A stretch of DNA of 64,000 bases from Talaromyces rugulosus (Eukaryota; Ascomycota; Eurotiomycetes; Eurotiales; Trichocomaceae): assembly GCF_013368755.1 (NCBI RefSeq), contig NC_049562.1:1054001-1118000 (forward strand). Direction: 5' to 3'. Position 1 is the stretch's first letter; every line of letters begins with the position of its first letter. Under the pieces are notes generated by a model, which saw nothing but the letters and a program-made list of their open reading frames with translations, searched no databases and was not told the origin of the DNA. Positions 55,577-64,000 of the stretch are shown here, piece by piece. Position numbers and translations under genes: made by a program.

Positions 55577-58500
55577 ATGGATCCGCCGTCAGGCAACGGA
55601 GTTCCCTATGGAGGTCCTGTCGCCGAAGACAACATCATCAACAGAAGAGGTGGCGAGTCCATCTACCAGACCATTGTGCATTTGAAGCGCCGTCTCGCCG
55701 AAGTGCCAGGCTTTGATGGTCACCTGGTAGAAATGGAAGCTGAAGAGGAGGTTTCGGGCGACCTAGTAGCCTCGCTGTGGAAGTGCTTTCGACAAGGTTA
55801 CCCGTTACTCACTATTTTCAACGCCTCGCAACCCGACGAGGTCCAACAGATTGACCCGGAGAAGGTCCCCGAGGCCAAACGACCCAAAGCGGCCACTTTT
55901 AAGTTCTTGCAGGCTTCCATGCATGATCTTGGCTTTGCCCAGCAAGACTGCTTTTTGATTACCGATCTGTACAGCGATAACATTACGGGCTTTATCAAGG
56001 TTGGCATGACCTTTCACTTGCCTTTTTGTTTCCCTTGCTAATTCACTCAGGTTATCAAAATGGTAAACCGCGTACTAGACTCATTGGAAATCCAAGGCCA
56101 GCTACGACGGCCGTCTCTTGCCATCCCAGGTTTACAGGGCGACCAAGGAACTGTCAAGCTTACCAAGCGCCAGCATATTTTAAAAGAACTGCTTGAAACC
56201 GAGCGTGACTATGTGCACCACATCCAGAATTTACAGGCTTTGAAGAAAGAACTCGATGAGACCGGCGCCCTGACTGGTGACAAGAGCCACCAGATCTTTT
56301 CAAACTTGAACATCTTGCTCGACTACGCCCAGCGCCTGCTTATTCGTATGGAACAGCACTATGCCTTGTCTGAGGAACGCCAGGATTGGGGTCGCCTTTT
56401 CCTTGAATCAGAGGCCGCTCTTCGCCAATATGAACCCTTTATTGCCAACCAGCTGTTGTGTGACGAAGTTTGTCTTCAGGAGTGGGACAAGATCAGGCTT
56501 GCCCCGCGCTCAACAGATCTAAAGCAAATGGTGGCTATGCCTGCAACCCTCAATAGCTTTTTCGTCAAACCCTTTCAGCGTCTGACGAAATACCCACTCA
56601 TGCTTTTGGTTCGTTCCCTTCATTCTTTCTTACCCCCCCCCCCCTTTTTTTTTTTTTTTTTGGGGGATTGAAAATGCTAATAAACGGTTCAGGAGCTACG
56701 AAAGCAGATTGAAAACGAGGATTTGCAGAGTAACATCACCCGTGCAGTTGACATGATTCAATCTGTTCTTGACCTTGCCAATTTAGCCATTGATGAAGAG
56801 CATCTCAAATCCGCAATGGAAGACCTTGCCCACCGAGTGGATGATTGGAAGACCTTGAAAGTGGAGGCTTTTGGGAAGCTACTACGGTTTGGCACATTTA
56901 CTGTGTTGAAAGGAGACACCAATAAGGATGCAGAGAGAGAGGTGAGTTATATAGAACAGCCCAGCATTGGGATAAGATTTGGCATTGCTCGTGACATCGC
57001 TAATAAAGATTAGTTTCATATTTACCTGTTCGAACGCATCCTTCTTTGCTGCAAAGATGTCAATCCCAACAAGCAAAAAACAAAACTAATTGGCTCCAAA
57101 GACAAGCCATCAGGGAATCTCAAGGGCAAGGCGCGTTTGCAGCTCAAAGGCCGAATTTACATGGCCAACGTTACAGACATAGTCGTGCTTCAAAAACCAG
57201 GTATGAAAGCAAGCCTCCACTAGAAAAAAAATCCGCCTTCTCACATGCGCTTTTTCAGGTTCTCATCGGATTCAAATCTTTTGGAAAGGTGATCCTGGGG
57301 TGGTTGACAACTTCATTATTCGATACACAAACGAAGATATAATGAAGAAATGGCACAAGGACATTGAAATGCTGCGGCAAGAACAAGCAGGCCAGCGCAA
57401 TGTCCGACACACCGGAACTTCGGACTCGGAATTTATGTACATGCAAAATATGCAGGGAATGGTCAATCCATATCAACAGGAGTATGATGCCGAAGAAGAT
57501 TCACAGGTGCAATCGGGGAGCTTTTCGGAGTTCCCCGTTAGCAGGAATGCATCGAGCACGAGTCTCCGAGCCCGGTCAGCAACTGGAGGGAGCAGCGGTT
57601 CCATTGCTCTTCCTGGGATGCGGGCACCGCCCCGATTTCCACTGCCAGATCTCCCCCCGGCACTCCATACACAGCTTTCCAACGGTAGCCTGTCGCCGGG
57701 CGAGCGATTCGTTCAGGACTCGTCATATTTCTCTCCAATAACTGAGACGCCTTCGACACGCTCGAGCTCGCAATCGACATTCAACTACTCCCGACAGATG
57801 TCCTCCTCTTCGACCGTATGGAGTGAAGAGTCCAACCGATACACGGCGCCAGCGTTATCCAGTCGAATGTCGAAAGACGGGCCTAATCACAATCCTTACT
57901 TCAGTGGAGCAACTCCCAACAGTAACGGCGCCAATGGACGAGTACAACGTCCATCTCTGCCGCCAATGTCCATCCAAGGCCAGCCGATGAACACAATGTC
58001 ACAGAGGGTGCGCTCAGCCAGCAGTCCCGATATCCACAACCACAACCCTTCTCGGTATGCAAACGGGGGACACACGATGCAAACCATCGACAACGTCCCG
58101 GTTCCGCCTATTCCGCCGCAGCTTGCAAATATGAGAGCACCAGTCAACCGGAGTCAGAACAATTCTCCTACAAATGGGAATCTACCAATTCGATCTGCTG
58201 CTCAGACTCCCGTCAGTGGCTCGCGGCATACGCCTTCTGGCGGGTACCATGATCAACCGTATACCTCGGCACTGGCCACAAGCCAATCATCCCTTTCAAA
58301 AAATCCCCTTGCTGAGGCTGGGATGCTTGAATCTGAAGTATCGGGGGCTTCGGGCCCCGTCATGCCGACTCAGTTGAAAGCCAAGGTCAGTTACGATGGT
58401 AGCTACGTGACTCTTGTGATTGCCAGCAACATTCTCTTCCGGTCTTTGACAGATCGGGTGGATGCCAAGCTTGCGCGCTTTACGCAACGCTCCATCGGCA

Positions 58501-58670
58501 ACAACACTGCTCGGCTTCGATATCAAGATGAGGATGGAGACTTTGTCACTATCGACAGCGACGAGGCAGTGCAGCTGGCCTTTATGGAATGGCGAGACCA
58601 GCACCAGGACGTCATCTCCCAGGGCCAAGTCGGCGAGATCCATCTGTTCTGCCAAGCGGTTGACCCCTAG
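55577..58670 (+). CDS. cdc24: Rho guanine nucleotide exchange factor Cdc24
   Basis: Five exons (55577-55999, 56051-56608, 56693-56941, 57014-57200, 57259-58670) give 942 aa. A calponin-homology-like N-terminal region (IYQTIVHLKRRLAEVPGFDG) is at about 25-160. The Dbl-homology domain is at about 174-355 (QHILKELLETERDYVHHIQN, PFQRLTKYPLMLL). The PH domain follows at about 360-510, completed by splicing (YLFERILLCCKDVNPNK, DNFIIRYTNEDIMKKWHKDI). A disordered Ser/Pro/Asn-rich linker leads to a C-terminal PB1 domain (about 845-940, KAKVSYDGSYVTLVIASNIL). This is the layout of Cdc24, the Cdc42 activator in polarised growth and, through PB1 binding to Bem1-type scaffolds, in hyphal tips and NADPH oxidase control. 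The first intron has a GTTGGC donor. Confidence 0.96.
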
Positions 58671-59786
58671 ATGGCGGCGCTGTCTGACTCTTTATTTTTT
58701 TATAATTCTTTTTCTGCTCCATGCTTTCCTCCTCGTTGATGATTCATAGCATTCCCAGGTAGTTTGCGGCGTTTCTCCCCAGTCGGCGTTTAGGTTGCAC
58801 TTAGAGTGTATGCAGCATCTATCTACAAGTCCAGCGACTCCCGGACTGACTGACTGACTGATTGATTGAAGTTTTTGATAAATGATTTGTAAGTGTTTCT
58901 TATATTTCCATAGTTTCCAGCGGGTGGTTTATGATGTGCCACCGTCCACGTGTATGTCCAGTCATGAACGCTTCTACGACCATTTGATGTATTTAGTGCA
59001 GTTTATTATTGAGTTTTACATAGTGCAAGCATAAATCAATCCACGAATCCTGCGAACTACTACGGCGTAAATACTAAATAGGGCTAAGACGGTAGACGGA
59101 AAACACGCTGATGATCGGGATTCGACGCGGGGCGGGCTGTTGGGCTACGTACTTGGTACTTGGGCATAAAGGGGGCGGCATTTTGTGTGTCGATCTCCAA
59201 CAGCTGATTCGACCGTTGCTCGAAAGCGTACGAGTGTGGTAAGTGGTAGCTACTTGGTTACTACCAAGTGCAGAGCATGTCTTGTTTTGTCGCTTCTGTG
59301 GCTTTCGGAGCGAGTCAGGGCCAATTGGAGGGGTGGGCGAGGATGCAGGTTGTACAGAAGGAGGCTGTATGAATGGCAGTAGATCCTCACTTCCTGCGCG
59401 ATTTAGTAATGATAATTGGCAAATTAGGCCGGATTAACTGGGCTGTTGGTGAACAATTAGTCGCACGACGTACGTGGCCCCGAAACAAGAAATGATAAAA
59501 GCCGGCGTTGTTCTTTGTGTGTGTGTGTGTTTTGTTGAACTGTTAGTGTTGACCAACACACACCACAGCAGATAGATATACCCCTCTTCTTGTTTCTCTT
59601 CCTTGTCCCCCCCGTGCGTTGGTTGCCATTGCTTGCATCTTGCATCTTGCATCTTGCATTATTTCTCTCCTATCTAATCGATCGACCGCCGATAGTAATA
59701 AAGTGGGCTCCCTGTTCTTGGCGCTGTTCGTTTATCCCTTGCCAGCTCACAAAAGTCGCACAGCCAAGCCAAAACCACCGCCAAAC
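58671..59786. promoter_or_regulatory. spacer with promoter of the aminotransferase gene
   Basis: 1.1 kb without supported gene. Short tandem repeats occur: (GACT)n at 58844-58859 and a TTGCATC repeat at 59633-59659, the latter about 130 bp before the start codon. Confidence 0.5.
59633..59659 (+). repeat. TTGCATC tandem repeat
   Basis: Almost four copies of a 7-bp unit in the leader or core promoter of the aminotransferase gene. Confidence 0.7.
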
Positions 59787-61404
59787 ATGTCGTTCTCCGG
59801 CCGCCGCTTGAGCATCCTGCGCCCCTCCGATGCCAGGCGCCTGTCCACCGTCAAGGACCTGTCCCTGAATGGTATGCTGCACAGCGATATCTGCTGGCCA
59901 AATACCAATGTTTGCTGGATACTGACTTTGGACGTACAGAGCAGCAGTCCGAGACTCACCGCGACTTCCGCGCTGCCCACGAAGGCCACAAGCCGCACGC
60001 CGGCCTCGACCCTTCTCGCGCCTCGACTGGAGTCATCTGGTGCACAGAGCGTGCCAACGAGCATGGCTTCTCCGAGCATCCTCACGAATGGGCCAACCTG
60101 GGCCAGGGCGCCCCAGAGGCCGACGACGACATCGTGGGCAGTTTCCCCCGTCCGACTTCGATCCCTGTCGACTCGGCCTCGCGCGAATACGGTCCCACGG
60201 CCGGCATCAAGCCGCTGCGTGCCGCCGTCGCCCGGCTGTACAATGAGCAGTATCGCCAGGGCAAGGAAAGCCAGTACACGTGGGAGAACGTGTGCATTGT
60301 GCCTGGAGGCCGTGCTGGTTTGATCCGAATTGCCGCCATTCTGGGGAACTCGTACCTGTCGTTCCCCATTCCCGACTACACTGCCTACTCGGAGATGCTG
60401 TCTCTCTTCAAGAACGTACGTCCTTCGTTATTTACTAGCGACAGAGCTCTGCTGATTTTGTAGTTTTCGCCCATCCCCATTCCACTGGCCGAAAACGACG
60501 GCTACCACATCCACCCCGACAAGATCGCAGAAGAGATTGCTCGCGGTACCTCGGTTATCCTGACCTCCAACCCACGTAACCCTACCGGTCACGTCGTTGC
60601 CAACCCAGAGCTTGCTCGCATCCAGGATATCTGCCGTGGCCGTGCCACCCTGATTCTGGACGAGTTCTACGGCGGATACAACTACACCACCGACTGTGAT
60701 GGAACGACCCTGAGTGGTGCCGAGAACGTCGTGGACGTCGACGAGGACGGTATGCATTTCTTTTTTTTGCTACGTGTAAACAGCTACTAACAAATTCATC
60801 AGATGTCCTGTTGATCGACGGTCTCACCAAGCGCTTCCGTCTGCCTGGATGGCGTATTGCCTGGATTGTCGGCCCCAAAGAGTTTGTCGACGCCCTTGGC
60901 TCTGCCGGCTCGTACCTGGACGGAGGCGCCAACGTGCCCTTCCAAGAGGCCGCGGTGCCCATGCTGGAGCCATCGCTCGTCAAGCGCGAGATGGTCGCTC
61001 TGCAGGACCACTTCCGAACCAAGCGTGACTACGTCCTTGGCCGTCTCCACGAGATTGGATTCCGCATCAAGGACGTGCCGCAGGCCACTTTCTACATCTG
61101 GCTGGATCTGACTTCGATCCACCCTCCCCTGCCCGAGAGCGCCAACGTCAACGACGGTCTGAACTTTTTCAACGCGCTGCTCAAGGAGAAGACCATTGTC
61201 GTGCCCGGTATCTTCTTTGACCTGAACCCGGCCAAGCGCCGTGATCTGTTTGACAGCCCTTGCCACCACTTTGTGCGGTTGAGCTACGGGCCCAAGATGG
61301 ATGTGCTCAAGCAGGGTCTTGATGGCATTGAGCGTGTTATTCGTCGTGCTAGAGGCGAGAACATTGGTCCTACCCTGGAGGACGAGGTTGCCATTGAGGA
61401 CTAG
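59787..61404 (+). CDS. PLP-dependent class I/II aminotransferase, specificity unknown
   Basis: Four exons (59787-59871, 59940-60415, 60464-60749, 60803-61404) give 482 aa. The fold-type I pattern is complete: substrate-side GQGAPEADDDI, REYGPTAGIKPLRAAVA, the cofactor-binding SNPRNPTGH and LDEFYGGY, the Schiff-base lysine in IDGLTKRFRLPGWRIAW, and the C-terminal arginine in HHFVRLSYG. The N-terminus (RRLSILRPSDARRLSTVKDL) is basic and Ser-rich, which may be a mitochondrial signal. Family members include aspartate, alanine and kynurenine or aromatic aminotransferases. The substrate cannot be fixed by eye. Confidence 0.92.
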
Positions 61405-61741
61405 GTTTATACGTTACGTACATTTGCTCGCATTTAGAACAGCAATATGTGAATTGGCTAGTATCTAGAATAGACAGAGACAAGAAATGAATGACAATGA
61501 TATGACGAATAATTACTTGAATTGGAAATAATAATAAATAACTAAACAAGTAATATTATTGATTAGGGCCGCTCGGCACGTGACGGCGGTGACGCGCTCA
61601 GCGCTCCACAACTTTAATAGCCCGACCAGAACAACCTTCCAGCAAGCATCGCAACAGTTATATACGACACACGAATTACGGGTCGAGAGTGAGCTCTCGC
61701 TCACAAGCAACCATCCGATAAATAAAAATGCATCTTCTACA
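61405..61741. promoter_or_regulatory. spacer with dlt1 promoter
   Basis: AT-rich 3' UTR part, then a CACGTGAC element at 61577-61584, about 165 bp before the dlt1 start codon. Confidence 0.5.
61577..61584 (+). promoter_or_regulatory. CACGTGAC element
   Basis: Same octamer as before vph1 and the snoRNA host. Confidence 0.4.
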
Positions 61742-62962
61742 ATGGCCGTCAATATTCTGCGCATTCTCAACTCGACCGTCTACAGCGTGCTCGCCATCGT
61801 GCTCTTCGGTCTGACGCTGCTGACGCCCGCCGATTTCATCTACCAATGCTGGCAGAACCGCCGCCTCACCAATATTTTCATTGTCGCCGGCGTTTATGTT
61901 GTGACAGTTTTGCTAGCTCTGCTGGTTTATGCGAGTCGCATCTACACACTGCGTACGGGTCTGGGGGCTATACCCAAGGCGTGGATCCCCGTGGCCAAGG
62001 GGGAAGTTGGGAAGAGCGTGCAGCGACTGGTGGACGAGGGACGACGGCGCAGTGCGATTATTGCATACCAGGCCCGACCGAGGGATTTGTTTTCGGAGGA
62101 TTATACCAACAACAACAACACACATGATGAGGAGCTCTCGGTCAACGTCGAGCGGCCGCCATGGGGTCCCGTACAGCACGCCGGCTGGTCTGCGCCGTCG
62201 TCACTGGACCTGCCGGGCCTGCGGTACCAGCGCGTCATCGAGGAGCTTCCGCATTTGATCGAGGCCAAAGCCGTCTCTCTGGCGCCGTCCGATTCGCTGG
62301 TTGCGTCGGCGAACAATGTTTTTGGCGCAGACGATAACGACGTCGATGACAGGTACAACATTCCCGATCCCCGAGTTGTGGAGATACTACAGCGGCCAGC
62401 GACAATGGGACTGCGAGACTACGTGGCGCATTTGACGACATTGGGCTTGATTGATCCCCCCCAGCTGGGCGCTGAGTTTTTGGCTCTGTACGAACAAGCG
62501 CGGTTCTCGGCACGGCTGCTCGTGGAAGACGAGTTTCGCAGGCTGATGAGCATATTTGCCGAGATCTTGAGGGGCATGAGGGCGATCGACGACAAGATCC
62601 TGCAGGAGATCTTCTACGCAGCAGATAATTACTCTGAAAGTAGCGAATCGTTCATCGGCCCGTCGGACGAAGAGGGCGAGACGGACACGCTGGGGACGGA
62701 CAGCCTGCATCGGCAGCCGAGTACTACCTATTCGTCGGCCGGCGGCGACACGAGCAGCAGTTTGAGATCTGTGCGCACGGCGCCGATGGTGCAGCCGGCG
62801 TCTTCTTCTTCTGCTGTCGGATCGAGTCCGTCGAAGAGGTCACTGCACCGTGCTAGGTCGAATATCTCGCAGAATTCTTCTGGCGGCAGTGTGATCCGAC
62901 TGGTCAAGACGCGCAGTCCGGAGGATCTGCCGTATGCAATAAACATGGGTGGGAATTATTAG
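61742..62962 (+). CDS. dlt1: Dlt1 family membrane protein (defect at low temperature 1)
   Basis: Single-exon gene of 406 aa starting at ATG 61742; the frame is open upstream but has no better-placed ATG. Two membrane segments near the N-terminus (about 10-32, TVYSVLAIVLFGLTLLTP, and about 46-67, FIVAGVYVVTVLLALLVYAS) precede a cytosolic part with the conserved IPKAWIPVAKGEVGK, VERPPWGPVQHAGWSAPSSL and VIEELPHLIEAKA. The Ser/Thr-rich tail from about 320 is disordered. The family is known from a yeast cold-sensitivity locus; its molecular role is not known. Confidence 0.9.
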   Translation: MAVNILRILNSTVYSVLAIVLFGLTLLTPADFIYQCWQNRRLTNIFIVAGVYVVTVLLALLVYASRIYTLRTGLGAIPKAWIPVAKGEVGKSVQRLVDEGRRRSAIIAYQARPRDLFSEDYTNNNNTHDEELSVNVERPPWGPVQHAGWSAPSSLDLPGLRYQRVIEELPHLIEAKAVSLAPSDSLVASANNVFGADDNDVDDRYNIPDPRVVEILQRPATMGLRDYVAHLTTLGLIDPPQLGAEFLALYEQARFSARLLVEDEFRRLMSIFAEILRGMRAIDDKILQEIFYAADNYSESSESFIGPSDEEGETDTLGTDSLHRQPSTTYSSAGGDTSSSLRSVRTAPMVQPASSSSAVGSSPSKRSLHRARSNISQNSSGGSVIRLVKTRSPEDLPYAINMGGNY

Positions 62963-63219
62963 GTCTTTTTATATTCAGTATATATGTATTTTTTTAGAGA
63001 AGAGTAATAGTAGTAATACAATAATAATAATTGGCTATTTTGCATTGCATTCATGTTCACGAAGAAAAAGACTAGGCGCAAAGGCGGATCAGATTAGATC
63101 TGGCCGCGTGGCGGCGCCCCGCCATTATCAATCAATATCACACTCGCCCACTTCATCCGATATAATATTACACTTCAAGTGTGAACAACCAGTATATTTA
63201 TACTATATATTTATATAAG

Positions 63220-64000
63220 ATGCAAAAATTCCTCCGCCGCGGCGCCGAGCTGCTCACGCCGCGCACCGGCAGTCCAGCCAACGCCAACGACAACGATGGC
63301 GACGGCTTCACCACGGCATCCTCGCACACAGCGCTTTTCCCTGCTGTCAACCACGCCGTCGACGGTGACGACTGCGACCGCGACTGCGCCAGCTGCACCA
63401 TCCACTATCCAGCGCGCTTCGACGTCGAGCTGAACGATACGCTATACGGCAATGTCAACGGATGGGCGACGCATGCGCTCGTCGCGACGGGCAAGACGGA
63501 CTGGGTGCGGGATGTCGCGGACGAGAAGGGGAGTGTGATGGAGGCGATTGAGCGTGGCGGGGCTGAGCCGCTGAATGGAGTAACTATCCCCTCTTTTCCT
63601 TGTTACATTATTATTAAAAGGAGAAGAAGGAGCTAAAAAGAGAAAGAAACTCAAACTGTCCGCGTCGAATATCCCCGTGCCAGACGAGTATCACGAGGCC
63701 GACGACGATGCGAACCGACCGACGACTGTTGCGCTGTTTCCGGCGTTTACCATTATCGACCATGTCACGCCTGCGCTTGCGCCGGATCTGATTAGATACT
63801 TTGTGAACCCATCGATCACGACGACGACACCGCTGCGCTCCATACCTATTGCACCGGCAACCTTGGCTGTTGAAGGAGAAGAAGGAGAAAAAGAAACCCC
63901 CCTCCGCGCACGCCCATCTCCACACGCAGCTGTGATCCTGCTCTGTTCGCAGCGCACGCGAGACGCGCGCTGTGGCCAGTCGGCACCGCTACTCAAGCGC
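63220..64000 (+). CDS. aim32: Aim32 / sucrase-ferredoxin-like protein, 5' part only
   Basis: Starts at ATG 63220. Exon 1 is 63220-63579, exon 2 begins at 63641 and runs off the window (frame still open at 64000). 240 residues are visible. CDRDCASCTIHYPARFDVE gives the family's first cysteine cluster. LYGNVNGWATHALVATGKTD follows, then ALFPAFTIIDHVT and AVILLCSQRTRDARCGQSAP, the start of the thioredoxin-like domain. Yeast Aim32 is a mitochondrial 2Fe-2S thioredoxin-like protein linked to redox control of import. The last cluster and the C-terminus lie outside the window. The intron donor is GTAACT. Confidence 0.88.

Noticed and set aside
1..64000. CRISPR arrays, operons, bacterial features
   Set aside because: No spaced direct repeats; genes are intron-rich and singly transcribed, as in fungi.
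1..64000. Secondary-metabolite gene cluster
   Set aside because: No polyketide synthase, peptide synthetase, terpene cyclase or cluster regulator; the prenyltransferase is of the dolichol type.

Overview
The window is nuclear DNA of a filamentous ascomycete, most likely Pezizomycotina and probably Eurotiomycetes. The reasons are the many short introns (about 45-150 nt) with GTRNGT donors, CTRAY branch points and YAG acceptors; one-gene transcription units; and the gene set (acuG-type fructose-1,6-bisphosphatase, Cdc24, a Uds1-domain septation protein, Dlt1, a MYST acetyltransferase with a PHD finger). The class is inferred; no rDNA or species marker is present.

Layout. 1-6.1 kb: spacer, a minus-strand MYST histone acetyltransferase and, divergently, the complex I MWFE subunit, which needs a 4-nt microexon. 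6.9-12.9 kb: an RraA-like protein, the V-ATPase a subunit and fructose-1,6-bisphosphatase. 13.8-15.6 kb: an apparently non-coding multi-intron host gene with one C/D-box snoRNA in each of six introns, in the order of the yeast snR78-snR72 cluster. 16.3-29.3 kb: a large disordered/coiled-coil protein, Aha1 (with another C/D snoRNA in its 5' UTR intron), saccharopine reductase, a cis-prenyltransferase and a glycerol-3-phosphate acyltransferase. 30.4-36.4 kb: an intact-looking Ty3/gypsy chromovirus retrotransposon (minus strand) with identical 274-bp LTRs, a 5-bp target duplication and a Tf1-type self-priming primer binding site. 36.6 and 43.8 kb: two tRNA-like genes (His-like and Ile(UAU)-like), each carrying a GT...AG insertion of 52-53 nt as well as extra sequence at the canonical intron position. 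37.8-42.0 kb: a WBP2/GRAM-like protein, QCR6 and an MFS transporter. 45.6-46.4 kb: a cysteine-rich reading frame interrupted by an in-frame stop. 47.9-64 kb: Uds1-like coiled-coil protein, F-box/WD40 protein, Cdc24 exchange factor, PLP aminotransferase, Dlt1 and the 5' part of Aim32.

There are no operons. Most genes are housekeeping: respiration (MWFE, QCR6, Aim32), vacuolar acidification, gluconeogenesis, lysine synthesis, dolichol and phospholipid synthesis, chaperone control, chromatin, polarity and septation. The unusual content is in the non-coding RNA genes and the young retroelement. Exon boundaries were read from splice consensus and frame continuity; all listed CDS models join in frame. 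Spans are given from start codon to stop codon with introns included.
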